64,000 nucleotides of DNA from Cronobacter dublinensis subsp. dublinensis LMG 23823 (GTDB lineage: Bacteria; Pseudomonadota; Gammaproteobacteria; Enterobacterales; Enterobacteriaceae), in the NCBI RefSeq assembly GCF_001277235.1, contig NZ_CP012266.1, forward strand, positions 3,162,001 through 3,226,000, written 5' to 3'. Positions 54,216-62,680 of this stretch are shown one piece after another. Both the position numbers and the translations under genes were made by a program. The notes under the pieces were generated by a model. That model was not told the origin of the DNA. It did no database searches and was given only the letters and a program-made list of their open reading frames with translations. Every line of letters begins with the position of its first letter. The stretch's first letter is position 1.

Positions 54216-55457
54216 CTACCCCAGATACTCAATCACCGACAACCCGCCGTTGTAATCGGTGCTGTAAATGATCCCCTGCGCATCCACAAACACGTCGCAA
54301 GACTGGATAACCCGCGGGCGACCGGGGCGCGTATCCATCATCTTCGCAGGCGCGGCGGGCACCAGCGCGCCGGTCTCCACCGGGCGATACGGGTTGGAGA
54401 TATCGTAAGCGCGTACACCCGCGTTCTGGTACGTCGCGAAGATCAGCGTCGAACTCACAAAACTGCCTGGGCGGTTCTCGTGCAGGTTATGCGGGCCGAA
54501 ATGCGCGCCTTTCGCGACGTAATCCGTTTCATCCGGCGGAGGGAATGTCGAAATGCTCACCGGGTTCGACGGCTCGCGAATATCAAACAGCCAGATAAGC
54601 TTTTCGCCATCCTGCTGGTTATCCAGCACCGCTTCATCCAGCACCACCAGCAGGGAGCGGTCCGGCAACGGCAGCGCCGTGTGGGTGCCGCCGCCAAACG
54701 GCGGGCTCCAGTTGCGGTGCGCGATAAGCTTTGGTTCGCGGCGGTCTTTCACATCCAGTAGCGTCAGCCCGCCGTCGCGCCAGCTGCCATACGCCGTATC
54801 GCCCGCGATAATCGCGTGGTGCAGCGCATAGCGTTTACCTTCCGGCCACGTGGGCTGCTCGCCTGCCGCCTCGTTCATGCCGGGCAGCCACCAGCGCCCC
54901 GCCACTTCGGGCTTGCGCGGGTCGGCGAGATCGATGGTCAGGAAAATATAATCGCGAAAGCCGTCGATCAGCGCCGAGACATACGCCCAGCGCCCGCCCA
55001 CATACCAGATGCGGTGAATGCCGATACCGTTTAGCGACAGAAAGCCGATTTCACGCGGCTTATCGGGCATTGAGATATCAAACACCCGAAGCCCCGCGCT
55101 CCAGCCTTTATCCGCCACATCGCGCACCGTCTCGCCCACCGAGCGGGTGTAGTACACCGTCTCATCAGCAAAGCGCGCGTCGGCGAACAGGTCGCGGGCG
55201 TTGATAACCAGCAGCAGATCGTCATGCGCCTGTAAATGCACGTTCCAGGTGCCCGGCGGCGCGGGCACAAAACCTGCCGCTTTCGGGCGCGCCGGGTCAC
55301 GCACGTCGACAATCGAAACCCCCTGCGACACCATATGGCCGATATACGCGAAACCGCGATGCACCATCAGCTGCACGCCGTCCGGCCGACCGCCCTGATC
55401 GCTGTGGCCAATCAGCCGCATATTGCGGCTGTAGTCTGGGGTCGGTAAATGCGTCAC
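54216..55457 (-). CDS. LVIVD-repeat beta-propeller protein
   Basis: 413 residues from GTG 55457 (AAGGAG 6-7 bases upstream). At least six LVIVD-type repeats of the pattern GVSIVDVRDPARPKAAGF are seen, near residues 46, 121, 172, 229, 290 and 350, giving a beta propeller. No signal peptide, so cytoplasmic. It follows the periplasmic-binding-protein gene after 81 bases that contain a REP-like element, on the same strand as the ABC operon; co-expression is likely but not proven. Function unknown; beta propellers often are lyases or binding platforms. Confidence 0.8.
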   Translation of the reverse strand: MTHLPTPDYSRNMRLIGHSDQGGRPDGVQLMVHRGFAYIGHMVSQGVSIVDVRDPARPKAAGFVPAPPGTWNVHLQAHDDLLLVINARDLFADARFADETVYYTRSVGETVRDVADKGWSAGLRVFDISMPDKPREIGFLSLNGIGIHRIWYVGGRWAYVSALIDGFRDYIFLTIDLADPRKPEVAGRWWLPGMNEAAGEQPTWPEGKRYALHHAIIAGDTAYGSWRDGGLTLLDVKDRREPKLIAHRNWSPPFGGGTHTALPLPDRSLLVVLDEAVLDNQQDGEKLIWLFDIREPSNPVSISTFPPPDETDYVAKGAHFGPHNLHENRPGSFVSSTLIFATYQNAGVRAYDISNPYRPVETGALVPAAPAKMMDTRPGRPRVIQSCDVFVDAQGIIYSTDYNGGLSVIEYLG

Positions 55458-55481
55458 CCTGAACTCCTTACGCCAGATACT

Positions 55482-55532
55482 GCTACGCCTTATCCGGCCT
55501 ACAGCACCGTAGACCCGGCAAGCGCAGCGCCT
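55482..55532. repeat. REP element
   Basis: TACGCCTTATCCGGCCTACA is the common enteric REP sequence, followed by a second half GCAAGCGCAGCGCC. It sits between the ABC operon and the LVIVD gene and can stabilise or shorten the upstream transcript. Confidence 0.75.
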
Positions 55533-55538
55533 TTGGGA

Positions 55539-56603
55539 TTATTTTGACTTCGCTTCAAGCGTCGCAAACCACGGCGCGATGAAATCTTCCGTCTGGCCCC
55601 AGCCCGGAATGAGTTTGCCAAGCGCCGCCACGTTCACCGGCCCGGTCTGGCTTGCCAGCACAGCCTGCGGAATGGCGGCCGCTTTGAAGTCATAGGTCGC
55701 AGGCGTCGGCTCGCCCCCAAGCTTATTGGCGATAAGCCGCACGTTGGTCGCGCCAATCAGCTTTGGATCCACCGCCACGCTCACCTTCCACGGGCTGCCA
55801 GCCTCGCGCATCAGCTGCAAATCCTGGTTGGAGATATCGATGCTGTAGAGTTTTATCTCGGTGCGGCCATTCTCTTTCAGCGCCTTATACGCGCCCTGGC
55901 TGAAGGCATCCCAGGTGCCCCAGATGGCGTCAATTTTGCCTTTCGGGTATTTCGCCAGCACCGCGCCCACTTTATTGGCGGTGTCGCCCTGCACGTCGGA
56001 CGAGACCGCGCCGATAGACTCCAGCTCTTTAATACCGGGGTTCTGCTTGAGGATCTCCTGGAAGGCCGCCTGGCGACGCTCCATCGGCGGGAAGCCCGCG
56101 ACCCACAGTTTGATGATGTTCGCCTTGCCGTTGAAATCCTTCACCAGCTGGCCTGCGGAAAGCTGCGTGAGCGACGCGTCGTCCTGCTGCGTGACGGTGA
56201 CGCCCGGAATGTCGCCCTTCACGGCGGTATCAAACACCGAGACTTTAATACCGGCGTCAACGATACGCTTCACCAGTTCGGTGGCGTACGGGTCGCGGCC
56301 CTGGGAGAGAATAATGCCGTCATATTTCTGGCTGATGGCCTGATTCACGAAATCCTGGAATTTCGCGTCGTCGCCGTTGCTTAAAAAGGTACTGACCTTA
56401 AAGCCGAGCTTTTTGCCTTCCTGGACCGCGCCCGCCACAAACTGCGTGGTGTTGTCATCCGAGCCGAGGTTGCGGATAACGGCGATGCGCACCGGCCCGT
56501 TGTGGTTTGCGATGGCGTCCGGCACCGGGGCAGGCGTGGCCGCGTGGCCCGGCAGGGCGCAGAGCAGGCCCAGCGCCAGTAAAGAGAGCGTCAGTTTTTT
56601 CAT
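55539..56603 (-). CDS. Sugar ABC transporter substrate-binding protein (RbsB-like)
   Basis: 354 residues from ATG 56603. A signal peptide (KKLTLSLLALGLLCALPGHA) leads into a type I periplasmic-binding fold of the ribose/galactose class: VRIAVIRNLGSDDNTTQF, YDGIILSQGRDPYATELVKRI, and WGTWDAFSQGAYKAL. Last gene of the ATPase-permease-binding protein operon. The specificity cannot be read from the sequence; the MetJ-like operator and nearby mtnKA suggest methylthioribose or a related methylthio sugar. Confidence 0.85.
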   Translation of the reverse strand: MKKLTLSLLALGLLCALPGHAATPAPVPDAIANHNGPVRIAVIRNLGSDDNTTQFVAGAVQEGKKLGFKVSTFLSNGDDAKFQDFVNQAISQKYDGIILSQGRDPYATELVKRIVDAGIKVSVFDTAVKGDIPGVTVTQQDDASLTQLSAGQLVKDFNGKANIIKLWVAGFPPMERRQAAFQEILKQNPGIKELESIGAVSSDVQGDTANKVGAVLAKYPKGKIDAIWGTWDAFSQGAYKALKENGRTEIKLYSIDISNQDLQLMREAGSPWKVSVAVDPKLIGATNVRLIANKLGGEPTPATYDFKAAAIPQAVLASQTGPVNVAALGKLIPGWGQTEDFIAPWFATLEAKSK

Positions 56604-56625
56604 TCTGTTATTTCCCTGTCTGTGA

Positions 56626-57621
56626 TTAACGTCGCTGGATATAAGTGATGGCAAGCGCCCCAGCGAGCACCAGCCCTTTGATAATGTCCATTGCGTAGTA
56701 CGGCACCGAGAGCATCACCAGCCCGTTGGAGAGCACGCCGAGGATAACCGCCCCCACCAGCGTGCCGAGCGCGTTCGGCTTGCCGGAGCCCGCCAGCGAA
56801 AACCCAATCCAGGCCGCCGCGACGGCGTCCATCAGGTAGCCGCTGCCCGCATTCACCTGCGACGAGCCGATGCGCGAGGCAAGCAGGATGCCGCCGAGGC
56901 CCGCCAGCAGCGAGGCAATCACATATGCGGCCACTTTATAGCGCGTGATGCGGATACCGGAGAGGCGCGCCGCCTCCGGGTTGCCGCCGATGGCGTACAT
57001 ACGCCGACCGTGGGTGGTGAGCGATAGCGCGAGCTGCGCTACCACCGTCACCACCAGCATCACGATCACGATAACCGGCACCTGGCCCAGCAGGCTGAAC
57101 GTGTCAGGGATCACGCCTTCCGCCATGTCGCCGCTCGGCAGCACCATGTTTTGCGTGATAGAGCCGCCGTAGCTGTAAGTCATCGCGACGCCCTGGATAA
57201 CAAACAGGCTGGCGAGCGTGGCGAGCATGTCCGGGATTTTCAGCACCACGATAAGAAACGCGTTAAACAGCCCGACCAGCGTGCAGAGCGCAAGCGTAAT
57301 GACAATCGCCTCCGTTGTGCCTACGCCGTGCCAGACGAACAGCGAAATCACCAGCGCGTTGGCGAGCGACGCCGTCGAACCCACCGAGAGATCGAACCCG
57401 CCGATGGTGAGCGACACCGACACGCCGATGGCGATTACCGTGACGATGGCGATAGAGCGCAAAATGTTGATGATGTTAAACGGATCGAGAAAGTTGTCCG
57501 ACGCGATGCCAAACAGCGCGACCAGCGCCACGACGGTCAGCAACATTCCCCACTTATAGAAAAATTCAAACAGCTGGTGGCGCGCCGACGGCGTGCTCTT
57601 CAGGGTTGCGGCCTTGCTCAC
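56626..57621 (-). CDS. Sugar ABC transporter permease (CUT2/RbsC-like)
   Basis: 331 residues from GTG 57621, which overlaps the stop of the ATPase gene (GTGA) with GGAGG 9 bases upstream. About eight to ten membrane helices; typical RbsC motifs GIGVSVSLTIGGFDLSVGS and GGNPEAARLSGI. It forms the channel with itself as a dimer. Confidence 0.87.
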   Translation of the reverse strand: MSKAATLKSTPSARHQLFEFFYKWGMLLTVVALVALFGIASDNFLDPFNIINILRSIAIVTVIAIGVSVSLTIGGFDLSVGSTASLANALVISLFVWHGVGTTEAIVITLALCTLVGLFNAFLIVVLKIPDMLATLASLFVIQGVAMTYSYGGSITQNMVLPSGDMAEGVIPDTFSLLGQVPVIVIVMLVVTVVAQLALSLTTHGRRMYAIGGNPEAARLSGIRITRYKVAAYVIASLLAGLGGILLASRIGSSQVNAGSGYLMDAVAAAWIGFSLAGSGKPNALGTLVGAVILGVLSNGLVMLSVPYYAMDIIKGLVLAGALAITYIQRR

Positions 57622-59123
57622 GCGGGGGTTCCTCCGGTGGAATAGAGTAATAAGGTTTCTTCGCTGGCCTCGCGGCCCTCCAGCTCCGCGACGATGCGCC
57701 CGTCCCACAGCACGCAGATGCGGTCGCACAGGCCCACCAGCTCGGCGAATTCGCCGGAGGCGTAAATAATGCCTTTGCCCTCGCGGGCAAGGCCGTCAAT
57801 CAGGTTGAACAGATCGGTTTTGGCTTTCACGTCCACGCCTTTGGTGGGCTCGTCGAAAATCAGCACGTCGTTATCGCCGCGCAGCCATTTGCCGATGGCG
57901 ACTTTCTGCTGATTGCCGCCGGAAAGCCTGCGAAGCGGCTGCCCCGGCCCGCTGGCGCGAATACCGAGACGCTGGATAACCTCCTGCGCCCAGCGCCAGG
58001 CATCGCGGCGACCAAACAGCCCCCAGCGGGTAAAGCTGCCGTCGGCGCTGGCGGCGAGATTCATGGCGATCGGCTCGTCGATGAAAATGCCCTCTTTACG
58101 CCGCTCTTCCGGCACCAGCGCCAGCCCGCGCGCCACGGAATCCGCAGGATCGGTGGGTCGCCACGGACGCCCCGCCAGCTCTCCCTGACGCAGCGTGCTT
58201 TTGCTCGCGCCAAACAGCGCCTTGCACAGCTCGGTTTTCCCGGCGCCCGCCAGCCCGGCGATGCCGAGGATCTCGCCTTTATGCAGGCGCAGCGAAATAT
58301 CGTGCAGCAGCGTGTCGTCATGCAGTCCGTCAACCGCCAGCAGGACGTCATCGCAAGGCGCAGGACGGCGCGGCGGATAGAGCGTGTCGAGCGCGTGGCC
58401 CAGCATCTTCTCGACGATCTGCTCGCCAGAGAGCGCCGCCATCGGCCCGCTCTCAATCAGCCTGCCGTCGCGCAGCACCGTCAGGGTGTCGCAGATGGCT
58501 TTCAGCTCATGAATGCGATGTGAGATAAACACCACGCCCATGCCCTGCGCCTGCAGACGGCGCACGACCGCGAAAAGACGCTCGCTCTCGTGCTGGTCGA
58601 GCGGCGCGGTGGGTTCGTCGAGGATCAGGTAACGGCAGTGGTGAGAGAGCGCCCGCGCCAGCAGCACATGCTGTTTTTCAGCCAGCGTGCAGCTGTCGAT
58701 ACGGCGGTTTACGTCCAGCGCGATGTCGAGCTGCGCCAGCGCGGCGCGTGCCCGGCGGCGCGTTTCGCCCCAGCGATAGCGCAGGCCGCCTTCGCTCAGG
58801 GCATCAAGCATGATGTTTTCCGCGATGCTCAGCCCCGGCACCAGCGCGGCATCCACTTCCTGCTGCACCAGATGAATGCCGAGCGCTTTAGCGTCGCGCG
58901 GCGAGCGAAGGCTGACAGGCGCGCCGTCAAGCAGGATCTGGCCCTGGTAGTGATCCCAGATACCGGAGAGCACCGCCATCAGCGTCGACTTTCCGGCGCC
59001 GTTGGCGCCAGTCAGCGCGTGTACGGAGCCCGCGCGCAGGGTGAAATCCACCTGCGTGAGCGCCGGGAAGCCGCTAAAGGCCAGGGATATCGCGCGCATC
59101 TCAAGACGCGGGTTCAGGGACAT
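57618..59123 (-). CDS. Sugar ABC transporter double ATPase (RbsA-like)
   Basis: 501 residues: two fused ABC domains, as in RbsA/MglA. First domain: Walker A GANGAGKST, signature/Walker B near TLAEKQHVLLARAL and YLILDEPTAPLD. Second: GLAGAGKTEL, LSGGNQQKVAIGKWL and VLIFDEPTKGVD. The start at 59123 (MSLNPRLEMRA) follows GGAG. First gene of the operon, facing hcxA. Confidence 0.88.
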   Translation of the reverse strand: MSLNPRLEMRAISLAFSGFPALTQVDFTLRAGSVHALTGANGAGKSTLMAVLSGIWDHYQGQILLDGAPVSLRSPRDAKALGIHLVQQEVDAALVPGLSIAENIMLDALSEGGLRYRWGETRRRARAALAQLDIALDVNRRIDSCTLAEKQHVLLARALSHHCRYLILDEPTAPLDQHESERLFAVVRRLQAQGMGVVFISHRIHELKAICDTLTVLRDGRLIESGPMAALSGEQIVEKMLGHALDTLYPPRRPAPCDDVLLAVDGLHDDTLLHDISLRLHKGEILGIAGLAGAGKTELCKALFGASKSTLRQGELAGRPWRPTDPADSVARGLALVPEERRKEGIFIDEPIAMNLAASADGSFTRWGLFGRRDAWRWAQEVIQRLGIRASGPGQPLRRLSGGNQQKVAIGKWLRGDNDVLIFDEPTKGVDVKAKTDLFNLIDGLAREGKGIIYASGEFAELVGLCDRICVLWDGRIVAELEGREASEETLLLYSTGGTPA

Positions 59124-59228
59124 AGCCGACCATCTCCACAGGAATGAATAATCATTAAACGCAATCATTCACGCGGATATATTCGCTGGCAATGAATGAA
59201 TCGGCATAAGATAAAGCAAAAAATTATT

Positions 59229-59252
59229 AGCCGTCCAGATGTCTGGACGTAA
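59229..59252. promoter_or_regulatory. Tandem met-box-like array upstream of the ABC operon
   Basis: Three adjoining 8-base units, AGCCGTCC (6 of 8), AGATGTCT (7 of 8) and GGACGTAA (5 of 8), against AGACGTCT. The centre is also an inverted repeat, CGTCCAGATGTCTGGACG. It lies 106 bases upstream of the ATPase start and 133 upstream of hcxA, so it could govern both. Confidence 0.7.
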
Positions 59253-59327
59253 CATTAATATTTTTCAGCTTACCGCTGCGTTTAGCGCCAACATGAAAAT
59301 ATTGCATGCGCCGCAGTGCGGATAATC

Positions 59328-59343
59328 AGACGTCCGGACGGCT
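59328..59343. promoter_or_regulatory. Second met-box pair, proximal to hcxA
   Basis: AGACGTCC (7 of 8) and GGACGGCT (6 of 8) in tandem, 41-57 bases upstream of hcxA ATG 59385; together with the distal array it suggests MetJ control of hcxA. Confidence 0.65.
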
Positions 59344-59384
59344 TTCTGTGGCAGGATGGGATAAACACTAAAAGGACGACACTC

Positions 59385-60473
59385 ATGAGCGATACCGATA
59401 TCCGCGTGGTTCCAGGACCTGCGAATTACTACTCTCATCCGGGCGCGCTGGCGCGTCTGCGCGATCTCTACACCCCGGCGCAGCTCTCCCGCGCGGTATG
59501 GGTGTATGGCGAGCGGGCCATCGCCGCCGCGCGCCCTTTCCTGCCGGAGGCGTTCGACGCGCCCGGCGCGCGACACATCCTGTTTCGCGGGCATTGCAGC
59601 GAGCGCGACGTCAGCACGCTGGCGGCGCAGGCGGGCGACGATCGCGCCGTGGTGATTGGCGTGGGCGGCGGCGCGCTGCTTGATACGGCTAAAGCGCTGG
59701 CGCGCCGTCTCGGCCTGCCGGTGGTCGCCATTCCGACCATCGCCGCCACCTGCGCGGCCTGGACGCCGCTCTCCGTCTGGTATAACGACGCCGGTCAGGC
59801 GCTGCATTTTGAGATTTTCGATGACGCCAACCATCTGGTGCTGGTGGAGCCCGAGATAATCCTGCGCGCGCCCGCGGAGTATCTGCTGGCGGGCATCGGC
59901 GATACGCTCGCCAAATGGTATGAGGCGGTCGTGCTGGCTCCTGCGCCTGACAACCTGCCGCTCACCGTGCGGCTCGGCCTTAACGCGGCGCTTGCCATTC
60001 GCGACGTGCTGCTTGCGCAGAGCGAGGCGGCGCTCGACAGTCAAAAACGCGGCGCGCTGACGCAAGATTTCCGTGACGTGGTCGACGCCATTATTGCGGG
60101 CGGCGGCATGGTGGGCGGTCTTGGCGAGCGCTATACGCGCGTCGCGGCGGCGCACGCGGTGCATAACGGCCTGACGGTACTGCCGCAGACCGAAAAATAC
60201 CTGCACGGCACTAAAGTGGCGTACGGCATTCTGGTGCAGAGTGCCCTGCTCGGCCAGGACGACGTGCTGGCGCAGCTGGTTAGCGCTTACCAGCGCTTTA
60301 ATCTGCCCACCACGCTTGCCGAACTGGAGGTGGATATTCACAACGCCGACGCGCTGGAGCGCGTTATCGCTCACACCCTGCGCCCGGTGGAATCCATTCA
60401 CTACCTGCCGGTGACGCTGACGCCCGCCGTCCTGCGTGCGGCCTTTGAAAAGGTCGAAACCTTCGCCCGCTAA
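59385..60473 (+). CDS. hcxA: Hydroxycarboxylate dehydrogenase A (YbdH/HcxA)
   Basis: 362 residues, the same length as E. coli HcxA, beginning VVPGPANYYSHPG (about residue 8). An iron-type alcohol dehydrogenase-like fold with GVGGGALLDTAKALARRLGLP for NAD(P) and HAVHNGLTVLP for the metal. E. coli HcxA reduces 2-oxoglutarate and 2-oxobutanoate with NADPH. In E. coli it faces ybdL (methionine aminotransferase) and I recall a MetJ site between them; here the ABC importer replaces ybdL. AAGGA precedes ATG 59385. Confidence 0.92.
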   Translation: MSDTDIRVVPGPANYYSHPGALARLRDLYTPAQLSRAVWVYGERAIAAARPFLPEAFDAPGARHILFRGHCSERDVSTLAAQAGDDRAVVIGVGGGALLDTAKALARRLGLPVVAIPTIAATCAAWTPLSVWYNDAGQALHFEIFDDANHLVLVEPEIILRAPAEYLLAGIGDTLAKWYEAVVLAPAPDNLPLTVRLGLNAALAIRDVLLAQSEAALDSQKRGALTQDFRDVVDAIIAGGGMVGGLGERYTRVAAAHAVHNGLTVLPQTEKYLHGTKVAYGILVQSALLGQDDVLAQLVSAYQRFNLPTTLAELEVDIHNADALERVIAHTLRPVESIHYLPVTLTPAVLRAAFEKVETFAR

Positions 60474-60591
60474 GCAAATCGCACAGGGTGCGATGCCACT
60501 TAATGTGAAATCCCTGTAGGCTTAAAACCTTGCCTGGCGGCGATAAAACATGACTCGCGCCGCCGCTTTTCATGGGTTAATGGGATGGTTT

Positions 60592-61836
60592 ATGGCTTCT
60601 GTACACTCTGACGGCGACGCGTCCCTGCTGGCGCATCGCTCGTTCGTCGCCTTCTGGCTGGCGCGCACCTGCTCCGGCTTCGGTTTCCAGATGTTGTCTA
60701 TCGTGGTGGGCTGGCAGATTTACGCCCTCACCCACAGCGCGTTTTATCTCGGCCTGATAGGCCTGGTGCAGTTTCTGCCGTCGGTGACGCTGGCGCTCTG
60801 GGCCGGGCATATCGCCGACCAGCGCGACCGCCGTCGGGTGGTTTTGATTGGTCAGTTGGTGGAGTGGCTCGCCATCGGCGCGCTGGCCGCCGCGACCGTC
60901 GCGCACCTCGCTGATGTAAAAATTATCCTCGGACTGATTTTTATTATCTCCGTCGCCAAAGTGATGGAGGCGCCGTCGCTGCAGTCGATGCTCCCGGCGC
61001 TGGTGCCGCCCGCATTGCTGGCGCGCGCCACGGCGGCAAGCGCGGTCTCAAGCCAGGCGGCGATGATCATGGGCCCGGCGCTCGGCGGCCTGCTGTATGT
61101 CTTCGGCGCGCAGGTGGTGTACGCGCTCACCGCCGTGCTGTACCTGATTTCGGTCGTGATGGTCAGCCGCCTGCGGTATGAGCAGGCCCCCCCGACGCGC
61201 CAGCCGGCGAGCCTCGCCACGCTCTTCGCGGGCGTGAAGTTTATTCGCGAGCGCCCGGACGTGCTGGGCGTGATTTCGCTCGATCTCTTTGCGGTACTGC
61301 TGGGTGGGGCCACCGCGCTGCTGCCGATTTACGCGCACGATATTCTCCACACCGGGCCGTGGGGGCTCGGGCTGCTGCGGGCCGCGCCTGCGGTCGGCGC
61401 GCTGCTGGTTGGGTTCTGGTTAAGCCGCCGATCGCTTGAGAAAAACGTCGGGATGATTATGTTTCTTTCGGTGGCCGGTTTTGGCGTGGCGACGCTGGTG
61501 TTTGCGCTCTCCAGCAACCTCTGGCTGTCGCTCATCGCGCTCTTCGCGACAGGCGGGTTTGATATGGTGAGCATGGTTATCCGCGGCGCGCTGGTTCAGC
61601 TCGACACGCCGAACGAGATGCTGGGCCGCGTGAATGCCGTGAACTCGATTTTTATCAACACCTCGAACCAGCTCGGCGAGTTTGAGTCCGGCATGCTGGC
61701 GGCCCTGCTCGGCACCGTGCCTGCGGCAGCTATCGGCGGCATCGGCACGCTCGTCGTGGTGGGCCTGTGGATGCGCCTGTTTCCGTCGCTGCGTAAACGC
61801 CAGCGGCTCGAAGAGCCAAAGCCCCAGACCGCCTGA
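60592..61836 (+). CDS. MFS transporter, EntS-like (DHA3 type)
   Basis: About 414 residues with twelve membrane segments. Family patterns: RSFVAFWLARTCSGFGFQMLSIVVGWQIY (first helix), GHIADQRDRRRVV between helices 2 and 3, and SVNSIFINTSNQLGEFESG late in the protein, close to EntS and other drug/siderophore exporters. Starts at 60550, 60580 and 60592 are possible; I prefer 60592 (MASVHSDGD). It is not the E. coli entS locus. Substrate unknown. Confidence 0.83.
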   Translation: MASVHSDGDASLLAHRSFVAFWLARTCSGFGFQMLSIVVGWQIYALTHSAFYLGLIGLVQFLPSVTLALWAGHIADQRDRRRVVLIGQLVEWLAIGALAAATVAHLADVKIILGLIFIISVAKVMEAPSLQSMLPALVPPALLARATAASAVSSQAAMIMGPALGGLLYVFGAQVVYALTAVLYLISVVMVSRLRYEQAPPTRQPASLATLFAGVKFIRERPDVLGVISLDLFAVLLGGATALLPIYAHDILHTGPWGLGLLRAAPAVGALLVGFWLSRRSLEKNVGMIMFLSVAGFGVATLVFALSSNLWLSLIALFATGGFDMVSMVIRGALVQLDTPNEMLGRVNAVNSIFINTSNQLGEFESGMLAALLGTVPAAAIGGIGTLVVVGLWMRLFPSLRKRQRLEEPKPQTA

Positions 61837-61842
61837 ATACAC

Positions 61843-61869
61843 AACGCCTTCCCCCCGGAAGGCGTTTTT
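61843..61869 (+). terminator. Terminator after the MFS gene
   Basis: Stem AACGCCTTCC / GGAAGGCGTT followed by TTTG. Confidence 0.88.
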
Positions 61870-61936
61870 GCGAGACGTCACGAGAAACCTTCCGCTGCCG
61901 CTTTTCCCCTGTCCGTTCCCCGTTTAGCGTACCCCA

Positions 61937-61988
61937 TATAAGCAAATCACTTTCAGATAAAAGCTTATAATCTTATATTTTACTTATA
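61937..61988. promoter_or_regulatory. AT-rich promoter with repeated CTTATA half-sites upstream of the toxin-antitoxin pair
   Basis: TATAAG at 61937-61942, and CTTATA at 61964-61969, 61972-61977 and 61983-61988. They form inverted pairs upstream of the toxin start at 62019; the HTH antitoxin would be expected to bind such repeats and repress the operon. Confidence 0.5.
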
Positions 61989-62018
61989 TAATGAAAATGG
62001 ATAGAGTGAGGGAACTGA

Positions 62019-62279
62019 ATGGACATCAGATGGACAAAGCGGGCGTACAAACAACTGGGCGCCGTACCGGAAAGCGACAGGCTCATGCTCTGTAAGAAAG
62101 TCGCCGCGCTCGCCACCGAAGACGCCAGGCTGGATATCGTAAAGCTGGCGGGGCTGAAGCCACGCTACCGGCTGCGGGTGGGGAATTATCGGGTGATTTA
62201 CGAGCGCGTGGCGGGCGTTCCGGTTATCTGCCTCATTCTGGACGTTAAACGCAGAACCACAACCACTTACCTTAATTAA
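62019..62279 (+). CDS. RelE/ParE-family toxin
   Basis: 86 residues: MDIRWTKRAYKQLGAVPESDR, a middle region with GLKPRYRLRVGNYRVIYER, and a C-terminal strand ending TTTTYLN, the RelE/ParE fold. Depending on subtype it cuts mRNA at the ribosome or inhibits gyrase. The gene stop is 13 bases before the HTH gene; toxin-first order is seen in HigBA-type systems. Confidence 0.88.
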   Translation: MDIRWTKRAYKQLGAVPESDRLMLCKKVAALATEDARLDIVKLAGLKPRYRLRVGNYRVIYERVAGVPVICLILDVKRRTTTTYLN

Positions 62280-62292
62280 TGGGGGTATCGAT

Positions 62293-62673
62293 ATGCTCAA
62301 TGCACAAATTATTCATGATAAACAGGGCAACCCCGAATATGCGGTTATCCCCTATGAACTTTACCTCTCAATGCTGGCGCAGCTCGAAGATGACGAGGCG
62401 CTGGCGTCATTGCCGTATGAAGCCGACAGCGACGATGACGTCACGCTGCCGCATGAGGTGGTGGGTATTAGCGTTGAGCAGAACGTGAGTTTACAGGCCG
62501 CGTGGCGTATCTGGCGCGGGCTGTCGCAGCAGGAGGTGGCTGAAAAACTCGGCATCAGTCAGTCTGCCGTGTCTCAGCTCGAATCCCCTGACTCGCGCCC
62601 GCAAAAACGCACCCGCGAAAAGCTGGCGGCGCTTTATGGCTGCCAGCCGGAACAACTCGTGCAATACCGTTGA
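62293..62673 (+). CDS. HTH (XRE/Xre-family) antitoxin
   Basis: 126 residues. The first ~40 have an AVIPYELYLSMLAQ segment seen in antitoxins that wrap their toxin; the C-terminal half is an XRE helix-turn-helix (GLSQQEVAEKLGISQSAVSQLE, about 76-97). Encoded directly after the RelE/ParE-like toxin. It should neutralise the toxin and repress the pair. Confidence 0.87.
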   Translation: MLNAQIIHDKQGNPEYAVIPYELYLSMLAQLEDDEALASLPYEADSDDDVTLPHEVVGISVEQNVSLQAAWRIWRGLSQQEVAEKLGISQSAVSQLESPDSRPQKRTREKLAALYGCQPEQLVQYR

Positions 62674-62680
62674 GGGGCGC

